Origin: Sanguibacter antarcticus
GTDB taxonomy: Bacteria > Actinomycetota > Actinomycetes > Actinomycetales > Cellulomonadaceae
Length of the DNA: 64,000 nt
Assembly: GCF_002564005.1 (NCBI RefSeq)
Contig: NZ_PDJG01000001.1
Coordinates: 806,001 to 870,000 of the forward strand
Direction: 5' to 3'
A program made the translations under genes and the position numbers. The notes under the pieces are model-generated. The model was not told the DNA's origin, did not search any database, and was given only the letters and a program-made list of their open reading frames with translations. Below, in pieces: positions 8,711 through 17,367 of this stretch. Each line of letters opens with the position of its first letter. Positions within the stretch are counted from its first letter, which is position 1.

Positions 8711-8716
8711 CCTAGT
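8711..8716. repeat. Target site duplication, right copy (CCTAGT)
   Basis: Exact second copy of 7584-7589. Removing 7590-8716 restores a simple junction just before the end of the epimerase-like gene. Confidence 0.95.
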
Positions 8717-8734
8717 GGTGCGCCACGCCCCCGG

Positions 8735-9652
8735 TCAGGACCGCGGTCGGAGCCAGGACGCGGCAGCGTCGAAGGTCGGGTGAGAGAAACGAAACCCCGA
8801 CTGCATGAGGGCTGCTGGCACGACTCGTTGCGACCCGAGGATCTCTGAGGAGAAGTCGCCGAGCGCGATCTTGAGGGCGAACGCCGGGACAGGAAGGATC
8901 GTGGGGCGGTGGAACGCTGCACCGAGCGCAGCCATGATCGCGGCGTTCCGTGCCGGCTCCGGCGCAGTGAGGTTGACGGGGCCGCTCACCGGGGCGGCGA
9001 TGAGGTGGCGCAGAGCACGCACCTCGTCCTCGAGCGTGATCCAGCTCCAGAACTGCTTGCCGGACCCGAGCCGACCACCGAGACCGAGCCGCACGAGCGG
9101 GAGCTGCTTGGCGAGCGCGCCGCCTGTCGGTGACATGACGATCCCCGACCGGGCGAGCGCGACGCGCACGCCCGCCTCGCTGGCGACGGTCGTGGCGGCC
9201 TCCCACTGCTCGACGACATCTGCGAGGAAGCCGTCGCCACGCGCGGACGTCTCGGTGAGGACCTCGTCGCCACGCTCCCCGTAGATCCCGATGGCTGACG
9301 CCTGGACGAGCACAGGAGCAGGATGCTCGATCACGCTCAGGGCCTGAGCGAGGAGGGAGGTCGTCGAGACGCGCGAGTCGAGGATGGTCGTGCGGTAAGA
9401 CTCGGTCCAGCGGTGGTCCGCGACACCTGCACCCGCAAGATTGACGACCGCGTCTGCGCCGTCGAGGGCGTCAGACGGAAGATGACCACCTGCGGGGTCC
9501 CACGACGTCTGCGAGGCGGTCGTCGCAGGTCCGCGCACGAGCGTGCGCACCGTGTGGCCGTCGGCGCGCAGCGCACGGACGAGAGCAGTCCCGATGAGAC
9601 CGCTGGATCCGGCGACGACGATGGTCTGGCGACTGTCCACGAGCTCAGGCAT
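8735..9652 (-). CDS. TIGR01777-family epimerase-like protein (SDR fold)
   Basis: A 305-residue extended short-chain dehydrogenase-like protein. The nucleotide site TIVVAGSSGLIGTALVRAL is at the N-terminus, followed by AVVNLAGAGVAD and QASAIGIYGERGDE; the C-terminal domain contains the GPVNLTAPEP segment typical of the YfcH/TIGR01777 group. The real substrate of this family is not established. The ATG at 9652 is chosen because TACGCT lies exactly six bases upstream (leaderless promoter); a longer in-frame start at 9730 would overlap the terminator region. It is the counterpart of Rv2216, next to the E2 gene as in mycobacteria. Confidence 0.92.
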   Translation of the reverse strand: MPELVDSRQTIVVAGSSGLIGTALVRALRADGHTVRTLVRGPATTASQTSWDPAGGHLPSDALDGADAVVNLAGAGVADHRWTESYRTTILDSRVSTTSLLAQALSVIEHPAPVLVQASAIGIYGERGDEVLTETSARGDGFLADVVEQWEAATTVASEAGVRVALARSGIVMSPTGGALAKQLPLVRLGLGGRLGSGKQFWSWITLEDEVRALRHLIAAPVSGPVNLTAPEPARNAAIMAALGAAFHRPTILPVPAFALKIALGDFSSEILGSQRVVPAALMQSGFRFSHPTFDAAASWLRPRS

Positions 9653-9658
9653 GCCGCA

Positions 9659-9664
9659 AGCGTA
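9659..9664 (-). promoter_or_regulatory. -10 box of leaderless promoter (TACGCT)
   Basis: TACGCT stands six bases before the ATG at 9652, with no ribosome site between. This spacing recurs at about a dozen starts in the window. Confidence 0.6.
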
Positions 9665-9711
9665 GTCGCTGGTCGGCCTGCCTGCCCGGGCGCGGCCGAG
9701 ACTCTCAGACG

Positions 9712-9748
9712 ACGCAGGGCCCGCGACCAACGGTCACGGGCCCTGCGT
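9712..9748 (-). terminator. Rho-independent-type hairpin after sucB
   Basis: A perfect 12-bp stem, ACGCAGGGCCCG (9712-9723) with CGGGCCCTGCGT (9737-9748), encloses 13 bases. There is no long T-run, as is usual in actinobacteria. It lies 58 bp past the sucB stop. Confidence 0.85.
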
Positions 9749-9806
9749 TCCGGGTGGTGCCCGGATGTTCTGCTCAGTGATCGCTCACTGGCTTCCTACC
9801 GATCGG

Positions 9807-11573
9807 TCAGAGACCGACCTCCGACTCGAACGCACCTTCTTCGATGCGGTTCTTGATCGCGACGAGGAAGCGCGAGGCGTCCGCACCGTCGACCAGGCGG
9901 TGGTCGTAGGAGAGGGAGAGGTAGCAGATAGACCGGACAGCGATGACTTCTTCGCCGTCCGCGCCCTTGATGACGGCCGGGCGCTTGACGATCGTCCCGG
10001 TCGCGAGGATCGCCGAGGTGCCTCCGGGGACGATCGGCGTGTCGATGAGCGCGCCGCCGGAGCCGGTGTTGGTGATCGTGAACGTCCCGCCGCCGAGCTC
10101 GTCCGGAGTGACCTTGTTGTCGCGGGTCCGCGTCGCGAGATCGACGATCTTGCGGGCGATACCAGCGAGGTTGAGGTCGCCCGCGTCGCGGATGACGGGA
10201 ACGAGCAGACCACGCGGGGTGTCGACGGCGATGCCGACGTTCTCCTGGCCGTGGTAGGTGATCGTGTCACCCTCGAGCACTCCGTTGACCTTCGGGAACG
10301 CCTTGAGCGCCTCGACAGCGGCGAGCGTGAAGAACGGCAGGAACGTGAGGTTTGCACCTTCGCGCGCCTTGAACGTCTCCTTCGCCTTCGCACGCAGACG
10401 AGCGATGCGCGTGACGTCGACCTCGACCACCGTGGTGAGCTGGGCCTGGGAGTGCAGTGCGTCGACCATGCGCTCCGCGATGATCTTGCGGAGCCGGCTC
10501 GCCTTCTCCGTGGTGCCGCGAAGCGGAGAGACGTCGGGGATGCTCGCGGCCTTGGCCGGAGCCGTCGAAGCAGGGGCCGCGGCGGCCGTCGTCTGTGCGG
10601 ACTTAGCATCCGCAGCCTTCTGGGCAGCCTCGAGCACGTCTTCCTTGCGGATGCGTCCGCCTACTCCTGTGCCGGTGAGAGCCGAGACGTCGACGCCCTT
10701 CTCCGCGGCGAGCTTGCGCACGAGCGGGGTGAGGTAGGAGGTGCCCCCACCAGAGGTCGCAGCAGCCGGTGCCTTCGGTGCCGGTGCAGCTGCGGCCGGG
10801 GATGCTGCTGGTGCCTCAGGCTTTGCGGGTGCGGGTGCGGGTGCAGGCGTCGGTGCAGGCGCGGGTGCAGCAGGTTCTGCTGGTGCGGCCGCGACGGGTG
10901 CGGGTGCGGCGGGCGCCTCGGCAGGCTTCTCTGGCGCAGCGGCGGCTGCCGGTGCGTCTGAACCGATGATCGCGAGGACGGTTCCGACCTCGACGGTCTC
11001 GTCCTCTTGCACGAGGATCTGCTGGACGATGCCAGCGACGGGCGACGGAACCTCGGTGTCGACCTTGTCGGTGGACACCTCGAGCAGCGGCTCGTCGACC
11101 TCGACGGCCTCACCGACCTGCTTGAGCCACCGGGTGACTGTGCCTTCCGTGACGGACTCGCCGAGGGCGGGGAGCGTGATCTCTTCTCCGTCCGAGGTAC
11201 CGCTCGGAGCCGCGCTCGGCGCTGGCGCCGCAGGCGCGCTCTCCACCGCGGGAGCTGGTGCTGCGGGGGCTGCCGGTGCCGGGGCAGGCTCCGGCTCGGC
11301 GGCGGCAGGAGCAGGCTCCGGCGTCGCTGCGCTCTCTCCGGACCCGATCACGGCGAGCGGGGCTCCGACCTCGACGGTCTCGTCCTCCTCGACGAGGATC
11401 TTCTCGAGGATCCCGGCGAACGGTGACGGGATCTCCGTGTCGACCTTGTCGGTCGACACCTCGAGCAAGGGCTCGTCGAGCGCGACCTCGTCGCCCACAG
11501 CCTTGAGCCAGCGTGTAACGGTTCCTTCGGTGACTGATTCGCCCAGTGCGGGCATCTGCACGTTGTCAGACAT
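9807..11573 (-). CDS. sucB: 2-oxoacid dehydrogenase E2 component, two lipoyl domains (SucB/DlaT)
   Basis: 588 residues: lipoyl domain 1 (1-78, acceptor K43 in STDKVDTE), an Ala/Pro/Glu linker, lipoyl domain 2 (131-206, acceptor K170), a long Ala-Pro linker, the E1/E3-binding domain (about 280-316, [15 protein letters not shown]), and the acyltransferase domain ending with [10 protein letters not shown] (H558, D562). In actinobacteria this E2 serves the pyruvate dehydrogenase complex and associates with the 2-oxoglutarate system, so the sucB name may not reflect its main substrate. It follows lpd by 29 bp, and GGAGA/GAGAGG precede the ATG. The linkers are encoded by GGTGCG-type hexamer runs (about 10780-10930 and 11220-11330). 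Confidence 0.96.
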   Translation of the reverse strand: MSDNVQMPALGESVTEGTVTRWLKAVGDEVALDEPLLEVSTDKVDTEIPSPFAGILEKILVEEDETVEVGAPLAVIGSGESAATPEPAPAAAEPEPAPAPAAPAAPAPAVESAPAAPAPSAAPSGTSDGEEITLPALGESVTEGTVTRWLKQVGEAVEVDEPLLEVSTDKVDTEVPSPVAGIVQQILVQEDETVEVGTVLAIIGSDAPAAAAAPEKPAEAPAAPAPVAAAPAEPAAPAPAPTPAPAPAPAKPEAPAASPAAAAPAPKAPAAATSGGGTSYLTPLVRKLAAEKGVDVSALTGTGVGGRIRKEDVLEAAQKAADAKSAQTTAAAAPASTAPAKAASIPDVSPLRGTTEKASRLRKIIAERMVDALHSQAQLTTVVEVDVTRIARLRAKAKETFKAREGANLTFLPFFTLAAVEALKAFPKVNGVLEGDTITYHGQENVGIAVDTPRGLLVPVIRDAGDLNLAGIARKIVDLATRTRDNKVTPDELGGGTFTITNTGSGGALIDTPIVPGGTSAILATGTIVKRPAVIKGADGEEVIAVRSICYLSLSYDHRLVDGADASRFLVAIKNRIEEGAFESEVGL

Positions 11574-11602
11574 GACCTCTCCGGTCTCCTTATATCGCTT
11601 CG

Positions 11603-12988
11603 TCAGTTGTGGGCGTGCAGGGGCTTGCCGGCCAGAGCCAGGAAGGCCTCTCCGAGAGCTTCGTTCTGCGTGGGGTGAGCGTGGACGAGCGCGGCGACGT
11701 CTTCGGGGTAGGCCTCCCAGTTGACGATGAGCTGGCTCTCGCCGATGAGCTCACCGACACGGGCGCCGATCATGTGGACGCCGACGACGGGGCCGTCCTT
11801 CTGTCGGACGAGCTTGATGAATCCCTGGGTCGCAAGGATCTTGCTCTTGCCGTTGCCCGCGAGATTGTAGTCGAGCGTCTCGACGGAGTCGGCTCCGAAC
11901 TTCTCCTTCGCCTTCGCCTCGGTGAGACCGACAGACGCGATCTCCGGGTCGGAGTAGGTGACACGGGGGATGCCTGACTCGACGATCGGGGCGGGGTCGA
12001 GACCGAGGATCTGCTCTGCGACGAAGATGCCCTGGGCGAACCCGCGGTGCGCGAGCTGGAGGCCAGGAACGATGTCTCCGACTGCCCAGATGTTGCCGAC
12101 GCCCGTGTGCAGCTTCTCGTCGGTGATGACGAAGCCGCGGTCGATGGTGACACCCTGCGCCTCGAAACCGAGGTCGGCGGTGCGTGCGCCGCGGCCGACG
12201 GCGACGAGCATGAGCTCGGCGTCGAAGGTCTTGCCCGACTCGAGAGTCACGTGGACACCGGTGTCGTTCTGCGTGACGTTGGCGAAGCGGTCACCGAGGT
12301 TGAAGGCGATGCCGCGCTTGCGGAACGCACGCTCGAGGGCCTTGCTCAGGGACTCGTCCTCGTTGGGGACCAGGTGGGGCAGGCCCTCGATGATGGTGAC
12401 GTCGGCTCCGAAGGAGCGCCAGACGCTCGCGAACTCCGAGCCGATGACGCCGCCACCGAGCACGATGACCGACTTGGGCACGTAGTCGAGCTTGAGGGCG
12501 TGCTCGGACGTGATGACGCGTCCGCCGATCTCGAGCCCTGGGAGCGAACGCGAGTAAGAGCCGGTGGCAAGGACGACGTGCTTGCCCGTATAGCGCTTTC
12601 CGTCGACCTCGACGGTGTCCTTCGAGACGAGCGTGCCGTAGCCCTCGACGAGGGTGATGGCACGGGACTTCACGAGTCCCTGGAGTCCCTTGTACAGGCC
12701 TGAGACGACCCCGTCCTTGTACTTGTTGACACCGTTCATCTCGATGCCCTTGAACTCTGTCAGGACACCGAAGTGGCTTCCGTCGCGGGCGTTGTCCGCG
12801 AGCTCTGCGGCGTGCAGGAGGGCCTTGGTCGGGACGCAGCCGTAGTGGAGGCACGTGCCACCGAGCTTGTCTGCCTCGATGATGGCGACCTTCTGGCCGA
12901 GCTGAGCGGCGCGGAGAGCAGTGGCGTAGCCTCCGCTCCCTCCGCCCAGGACGACGATGTCGAAATCGGTGCCGGGGGTCTCGGGCAC
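11603..12988 (-). CDS. lpdA: Dihydrolipoyl dehydrogenase (E3)
   Basis: E3 reoxidises the dihydrolipoyl arms of E2 and passes electrons to NAD+ through FAD. The 461-residue form begins at GTG 12988, seven bases after AAGGAG; a longer in-frame reading to 13180 lacks such support and exceeds family length. FAD site [14 protein letters not shown] (11-24), redox disulfide C46/C51 in [16 protein letters not shown] site [16 protein letters not shown], and the C-terminal [12 protein letters not shown] with the catalytic His-Glu pair are all present. It is transcribed before sucB, giving an lpd-sucB operon without E1, which must be encoded elsewhere. Confidence 0.97.
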   Translation of the reverse strand: MPETPGTDFDIVVLGGGSGGYATALRAAQLGQKVAIIEADKLGGTCLHYGCVPTKALLHAAELADNARDGSHFGVLTEFKGIEMNGVNKYKDGVVSGLYKGLQGLVKSRAITLVEGYGTLVSKDTVEVDGKRYTGKHVVLATGSYSRSLPGLEIGGRVITSEHALKLDYVPKSVIVLGGGVIGSEFASVWRSFGADVTIIEGLPHLVPNEDESLSKALERAFRKRGIAFNLGDRFANVTQNDTGVHVTLESGKTFDAELMLVAVGRGARTADLGFEAQGVTIDRGFVITDEKLHTGVGNIWAVGDIVPGLQLAHRGFAQGIFVAEQILGLDPAPIVESGIPRVTYSDPEIASVGLTEAKAKEKFGADSVETLDYNLAGNGKSKILATQGFIKLVRQKDGPVVGVHMIGARVGELIGESQLIVNWEAYPEDVAALVHAHPTQNEALGEAFLALAGKPLHAHN

Positions 12989-13161
12989 GTGCAGCTCCTT
13001 AGGCGCTTTGGATGTGATACCTGTCCATCTTGTCATCAAGGAGACGCAGTCCATAGCGCAACGCGTCAGATACGGCCTCTGCGCGGTGTGATCCTCAAGA
13101 CACCTGCTCACTGTATGCGGCGGGCGGCACGACGGCTCGTTGTCGGCCTCGGCACGCGATG

Positions 13162-13167
13162 TAGTCT
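13162..13167 (+). promoter_or_regulatory. -10 box of leaderless promoter (TAGTCT)
   Basis: TAGTCT is six bases before the ATG at 13174. TTGTCG at 13140-13145 is a possible -35 element, 16 bp upstream. Confidence 0.6.
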
Positions 13168-13173
13168 GCGGGG

Positions 13174-13539
13174 ATGTCACGACTGTCCTGGCTCTTCGGC
13201 CGCCGGACCGGCAGGGACCGCGACGGATCCGGCGAGCCGGAGTCCGAGAGCGCCCGTCGGCGCCGCACGCGAGAGCACCTCGCGGAGTTCACCGCCACCC
13301 GCGTAGGGGTGGAGGCCTACATCGAGCCGCCGACGGTCGACGAGCCGACGAGCGTCCTGTTCATCGCGACGACGGGGGAGTGGACGCGTCGTCGCGTCCC
13401 CGATGCGTCGACTGCTCGAGCGATCGCCAAGGATCTGAGCATCCCGGTCTACGACGTGAACTTCACGGGCTACCCGCAGCGGATGCGTGACTGGAACTCA
13501 GCACGTCGACGGAACCAGCGCGAGAGTCGCGGGAGCTAG
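13174..13539 (+). CDS. Conserved actinobacterial small protein of unknown function
   Basis: 121 residues, very basic at both ends (RRTGRDRDG, ESARRRRTRE; RMRDWNSARRRNQ). The middle contains GVEAYIEPPT, VLFIATTGEWTRRRVPD and IPVYDVNFTGYPQRMRDW. This pattern recurs in short actinobacterial proteins often labelled oxidoreductase without evidence; no cofactor motif is visible. It is divergent from lpd, has a leaderless-type start, and is followed by a strong hairpin, so it is an independent single-gene unit. I do not assign a function. Confidence 0.8.
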   Translation: MSRLSWLFGRRTGRDRDGSGEPESESARRRRTREHLAEFTATRVGVEAYIEPPTVDEPTSVLFIATTGEWTRRRVPDASTARAIAKDLSIPVYDVNFTGYPQRMRDWNSARRRNQRESRGS

Positions 13540-13540
13540 C

Positions 13541-13576
13541 CTCGCGCGCCCGATCGATGATCGACGGGCGCGCGAG
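13541..13576. terminator. Bidirectional terminator hairpin
   Basis: Stem CTCGCGCGCCCG (13541-13552) with CGGGCGCGCGAG (13565-13576), 12 perfect pairs. It is shared by the convergent small protein gene and pepA. Confidence 0.85.
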
Positions 13577-13597
13577 ACACGTGTCGGGCTGATCGGG

Positions 13598-15076
13598 TCA
13601 GCCGGCAGCCTGCGCTTCGAGGAACGCGAGCATCGTGCGGACGCCCACGCCGGTGCCGCCGACAGGCGTGTATCCGTGAGCCGAGCCTTCGTTGAAGGAC
13701 GGGCCTGCGATGTCGAGGTGCGCCCACGGGAAGTCTCCCGCGAACTCCTGAAGGAACAGGCCGGCGACGAGCATGCCGCCGAAGCGCTCTCCCATGTTCG
13801 CGATGTCGGCGACCGGCGTGTCCATCGACGCGCGGAGCTCGACGGGCAGCGGCATCGGCCAGAACTGCTCACCTGAGCCCGTCGCCGCGTCGACGACGGC
13901 GGACCGGACAGCCTCGGTCCCCATGACGGCGGAGACGCGGTTGCCGAGAGCGACCATCTGCGCACCGGTGAGGGTGGCGATGTCGAGGATGATGTCGGGG
14001 TTCTCTTCGCCGGCGGCCACGAGACCGTCGGCGAGGACGAGACGGCCCTCGGCATCGGTGTTGAGGACCTCGACCGTCTTGCCGCCGCGGATGGTGATGA
14101 CGTCTGACGGCCGCTGGGCCGTTCCGGACGGCATGTTCTCAGCGAGGCAGAGCCAGCCGGTCACCGCGACCGGGAGACCGAGATGAGCGGCTGCGAGCAC
14201 GGTGTGGAGCACTGCCGCCGCTCCGGACATGTCTGACTTCATCGCTTCCATGCCCTTGGCAGGCTTGATGGAGATGCCGCCCGAGTCGAACGTGATGCCC
14301 TTGCCGACGAGGGCGATCTTGGCCTTTGCGCGGGACGGCGCGTAGGTGAGCTTGACGAGCCGGGGACCGCGCGAGGAACCGAGCCCGACGCCGAGCAGCC
14401 CGCCGTAGCCGCCAGCAGTGAGCGCCTTCTCGTCGAGCACGCTGATCTTGATGCCCGTGCCGCGGACGGCAGCACGCGCGATGTCCGCGAACGCCGCGGG
14501 GAAGAGGTCGTTCGGCGCGGTGTTGACCAGGTCGCGGGTCCCGTGGACGGCCTGCGCCACGATCGCAGCGCGCTCACCGGACTTCTTCACGGCTGCCTGC
14601 TGTGCGAGCGGTGTGACGACCGAGATCTTCGGGACGGGGCTCCCCGCCGTCGCGGCGGCGCCCGTGCGGTACGTGCGGAACGCGTAGGCGCCGAAGAGGG
14701 CGCCCTCGGCCACGGCAGTGACGTCTGACTCGTCTGTCGTGGGCAGGGCGAGCGCTACGGAGGCGAGCCCTGCGACGGAGCGGACCGCAGCACCGGCGGC
14801 GCGACGCAAGGCCTCGGGAGTGGTCGTGTCCGTCGATCCGAGACCGGTCAGGACGAGCACCTTGGCGCCGAGGCCAGCAGGCGCGGGGATACGGAGCGTC
14901 GTGTCGGCGTCGGCGCTGGCGCCGAGGACCGTCAGGTCGACGGCCGCGCGTACCTCGTCGGGGAACGCATCGACCGAAGCGATCGTCAGTCCCTTCGGAG
15001 TCGTGACGACACCTACGACGAGTGCGTCGACGTTGATGGAACGAAGGTCTGATGTGGTGAAGGTAAGGTCTGGCAC
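13598..15076 (-). CDS. pepA: Leucyl aminopeptidase (M17)
   Basis: A 492-residue cytosolic dizinc/dimanganese aminopeptidase removing N-terminal residues from peptides. The variable N-terminal domain covers about 1-170; the catalytic domain carries LVGKGITFDSGGISIKP (catalytic lysine and metal aspartate), MKSDMSGAAAV, and the M17 signature NTDAEGRLVLADGL. Length is typical. The GTG start at 15076 is supported by TACCAT exactly six bases upstream (leaderless). It corresponds to Rv2213 in the conserved block. It is convergent with the small protein gene and divergent from a membrane protein gene only 41 bp away. Confidence 0.96.
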   Translation of the reverse strand: MPDLTFTTSDLRSINVDALVVGVVTTPKGLTIASVDAFPDEVRAAVDLTVLGASADADTTLRIPAPAGLGAKVLVLTGLGSTDTTTPEALRRAAGAAVRSVAGLASVALALPTTDESDVTAVAEGALFGAYAFRTYRTGAAATAGSPVPKISVVTPLAQQAAVKKSGERAAIVAQAVHGTRDLVNTAPNDLFPAAFADIARAAVRGTGIKISVLDEKALTAGGYGGLLGVGLGSSRGPRLVKLTYAPSRAKAKIALVGKGITFDSGGISIKPAKGMEAMKSDMSGAAAVLHTVLAAAHLGLPVAVTGWLCLAENMPSGTAQRPSDVITIRGGKTVEVLNTDAEGRLVLADGLVAAGEENPDIILDIATLTGAQMVALGNRVSAVMGTEAVRSAVVDAATGSGEQFWPMPLPVELRASMDTPVADIANMGERFGGMLVAGLFLQEFAGDFPWAHLDIAGPSFNEGSAHGYTPVGGTGVGVRTMLAFLEAQAAG

Positions 15077-15082
15077 CCGACG

Positions 15083-15111
15083 ATGGTAGCGCTCCTACCG
15101 GGCGGTAACCT
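15083..15111. promoter_or_regulatory. Two divergent leaderless promoters sharing 41 bp
   Basis: The minus-strand box TACCAT (15083-15088) is six bases from the pepA GTG, and the plus-strand box TAACCT (15106-15111) is six bases from the GTG at 15118. With a normal 17-bp spacer, the -35 element of each would overlap the -10 box of the other, so the two could not be occupied at once. Confidence 0.6.
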
Positions 15112-15117
15112 CGTCGT

Positions 15118-15477
15118 GTGTTTCCACCGCTGACGTACCTCATCGTGCTCGCTTGCCTCGTCCAGGCGGGGTGGGCTGCTTGGTTCGTGATGAAAGATCG
15201 GGCCGTGATGCTCAGACAGCTCTGGGGCTGCGCTGTCGTCGAGGGGCTGCTCCTCGTGCAGGCGATCGTCACCGCGGGCCTCCTCCTGCTCGGCTCCTAC
15301 GGTCACGTGGAGGTCTGGGAGCTCTGGGGGTATCTCGTGACGGCGCTCCTCGTCCTTCCCCTCGCAGCCGCGTGGGCGTTCGCCGAACGGACGCGCTGGA
15401 GCTCGGTCGTCATGCTCGTGGCCGCTCTGACCGTGGCGTTCCTCGAGTGGCGGCTCGTGCAGATCTGGTCTGCGTGA
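15118..15477 (+). CDS. Small four-helix membrane protein, unknown function
   Basis: 119 residues, almost all membrane: helices at about 5-24, 38-59, 66-88 and 94-112, with few charged residues in between and a charged loop AERTRW. No domain is recognised. The GTG start is set by TAACCT six bases upstream. The next gene is also a small membrane protein and then pyrD, on the same strand, but a 93-bp gap with its own GATAAT box suggests separate transcription. Confidence 0.8.
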   Translation: MFPPLTYLIVLACLVQAGWAAWFVMKDRAVMLRQLWGCAVVEGLLLVQAIVTAGLLLLGSYGHVEVWELWGYLVTALLVLPLAAAWAFAERTRWSSVVMLVAALTVAFLEWRLVQIWSA

Positions 15478-15513
15478 TCGCCGTCTCGTGTCGTCCGGCG
15501 ACGAGAGCGGCGC

Positions 15514-15519
15514 GATAAT
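15514..15519 (+). promoter_or_regulatory. Candidate -10 box (GATAAT)
   Basis: GATAAT lies in the gap before the gene at 15571 and close to the TANNNT pattern; transcription would start near 15526, with a 45-base leader containing GCGAGGA before the GTG. Confidence 0.4.
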
Positions 15520-15570
15520 GGGTAGGGGTCGAGCCGACGGCCCGCGGACGATCGCCGACTGCGAGGACAC

Positions 15571-16038
15571 GTGAGCGTGCTGGACAAGACACCTGACCGC
15601 GCAGACCGTGCCGACTTCGGCGCACCGCGTACCGGAAGCGGCTTCGGACGGCTCTTGGTGCTCGTCTACGGCACCCTTGCCGTCGCGGCGACAGCCAGGG
15701 CGACCTACCAGCTGGCGTCGCACGGCGGTGACGCGCCCCTCGCCTATGGACTCTCTCTGGCTGCTGGCGTCGTGTACGTGGTCGCGACCCTTGCCCTCGC
15801 CCGTGGCACGGCCCGGTGGCGACAGGTCGCCTGGGCTGCGTGCAGCATCGAGCTGGTCGGCGTCCTCTCGGTCGGCGTCGCGACGCTCGTCGACGATGCG
15901 GCCTTCCCCGACGCGACCGTGTGGTCGTCGTTCGGCAGCGGCTACGGATATGTGCCGCTCGTCCTGCCCGTCATCGGCCTCGTCTGGCTGTGGCGGACCC
16001 GCGAACCATCCCTGAAACCCCGAGCAGAGGAACACTGA
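15571..16038 (+). CDS. Conserved membrane protein upstream of pyrD
   Basis: 155 residues: a hydrophilic head (1-25), then four predicted helices at about 26-46, 57-76, 85-105 and 125-143, ending in a short charged tail (KPRAEEH). The pattern resembles integral membrane proteins found widely next to actinobacterial core genes; no catalytic motif is seen. The GTG start has GAGGA nearby. It is six bases upstream of pyrD, so the two are likely cotranscribed, though DHODH function does not require a partner of this type. Confidence 0.82.
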   Translation: MSVLDKTPDRADRADFGAPRTGSGFGRLLVLVYGTLAVAATARATYQLASHGGDAPLAYGLSLAAGVVYVVATLALARGTARWRQVAWAACSIELVGVLSVGVATLVDDAAFPDATVWSSFGSGYGYVPLVLPVIGLVWLWRTREPSLKPRAEEH

Positions 16039-16044
16039 GCGACG

Positions 16045-17073
16045 ATGGTCTACCACTTCTTGTTCTCCACCGTCCTGTGCCGCATGGATCCGGAGCGTGC
16101 GCACACTCTCGCGTTCCGCGCGATCTCGCTGGCCGGACGCGTGCCGGTTCTCAACGGGATCGTCCAGGGCGCGCTGGCCCCATATCTCCAGCGCGAGGGC
16201 GTCCAGGTGTTCGGGCGGCGGGTCCCAGGGGTGTTCGGGCTGGCCGGCGGGTTCGACAAGAACGCTGAGGCAGTCCGTGGGCTGACGATGCTCGGGTTCG
16301 GGTTCATCGAGATCGGGACCGTCACCGCGCGTGCGCAGCCCGGAAACGACAAGCCCCGCGCGTGGCGAGAGGTCGAGCTCGGAGGCCTGCGCAACCGGAT
16401 GGGCTTCAACAACGACGGAGCAGAGGCGGTCGCCGAGCGCTTGCGGAGCCTCCGCTCGACCGTGGCGGGTCGTGCCGTCTTCGTCGGTGCGAACATCGGG
16501 AAGTCTAAGGTCACCCCTGCGGAGGAAGCAGCCGCGGACTATGCCACGAGCGCGAGCCTGCTCGCACCGCTGGCCGACTACCTCGTCGTCAACGTCTCGT
16601 CACCGAACACACCTGGGCTGCGTGACCTCCAGGCGGTCGACTCGCTCCGTCCGATCCTCGTCGCGGCGCGCGAGGCGGCCGACCGCGCCACCGAGGCTGC
16701 CGGTCGGCCACGGACGCCGTTGCTCGTGAAGATCGCCCCCGATCTCGCGGACCCAGACATCGACGCGGTGGCCGACCTCGTCCTCGAGCTCGGTCTCGAC
16801 GGCGTCGTCGCGGTGAACACGACGATCCAGCACGACCTGGGGGAGGGCGGGCTATCGGGACGCCCGCTCCTCGACCGCGGGATCGACGTGGTGCGTCGGC
16901 TCCGAGGCCGACTCGGGCCGGTCCCGGTCATCATCGGCGCAGGCGGGATCTTCGACGTCCGTGACGCGCAGGCCTATCTCGACGCCGGGGCCAACCTTGT
17001 CCAGGGATACACCGGGCTCATCTACGAGGGTCCGCTCTGGGCACGTCGGATCAACCGGGGACTCGCCCGATGA
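16045..17073 (+). CDS. pyrD: Dihydroorotate dehydrogenase, quinone-dependent (class 2)
   Basis: Catalyses the fourth step of pyrimidine synthesis and passes electrons through FMN to menaquinone at the membrane. The 342-residue protein has the N-terminal membrane-binding helices of class 2 (MDPERAHTLAFRAISL), GLAGGFDKNAEAV, the catalytic serine segment NVSSPNTPGLRD, the FMN-binding lysine in LLVKIAPDL and the C-terminal IIGAGGIFD and GYTGLIYEGP. The class fits the menaquinone-based respiratory chain in this window. It is the second gene of a three-gene unit and overlaps the next by ATGA. Confidence 0.97.
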   Translation: MVYHFLFSTVLCRMDPERAHTLAFRAISLAGRVPVLNGIVQGALAPYLQREGVQVFGRRVPGVFGLAGGFDKNAEAVRGLTMLGFGFIEIGTVTARAQPGNDKPRAWREVELGGLRNRMGFNNDGAEAVAERLRSLRSTVAGRAVFVGANIGKSKVTPAEEAAADYATSASLLAPLADYLVVNVSSPNTPGLRDLQAVDSLRPILVAAREAADRATEAAGRPRTPLLVKIAPDLADPDIDAVADLVLELGLDGVVAVNTTIQHDLGEGGLSGRPLLDRGIDVVRRLRGRLGPVPVIIGAGGIFDVRDAQAYLDAGANLVQGYTGLIYEGPLWARRINRGLAR

Positions 17074-17297
17074 TCCGTCCGCAGTGGGTGTGGGAGATGC
17101 TCGGACCTGAGGGGACGCCGCTCACGGCGCCGGTCAGCCCGGTCTTCACCAATCGCTTTGATGCAGAGCAGTGGCTCGGTGGACTCTGGCGAGATCTCGC
17201 GGGGGACGGGGTCCGCACTGCGCACCTGCTCCACGACGGGTTGCAGGCCGCACCCGCCGTACGGCTGTCGACCGAGCTGTCGCCGGCACACGGCTGA
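17070..17297 (+). CDS. Small conserved protein coupled to pyrD
   Basis: 75 residues with no membrane helix. Features are IRPQWVWEMLGPEGTPL, a possible short helix FDAEQWLGGLWRDLAGDG and VRTAHLLHDG. The ATG overlaps the pyrD stop (ATGA), so it is translated with pyrD, and codon usage fits its neighbours. Similar small proteins follow other genes in Micrococcales, but I recognise no family with a known role. Functional meaning is open. Confidence 0.72.
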   Translation: MIRPQWVWEMLGPEGTPLTAPVSPVFTNRFDAEQWLGGLWRDLAGDGVRTAHLLHDGLQAAPAVRLSTELSPAHG

Positions 17298-17367
17298 CGG
17301 GCTGCAGCCCAGAGGCCCGGGCCGCACCGCTGGATTCCATGCGATGCGGTCCAGAGGTCCGCAGGGT

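Noticed and set aside
9765..10961. Plus-strand open frame opposite sucB
   Set aside because: Cys/Gly/Arg runs come from reading the Ala-Pro linker codons in antisense.
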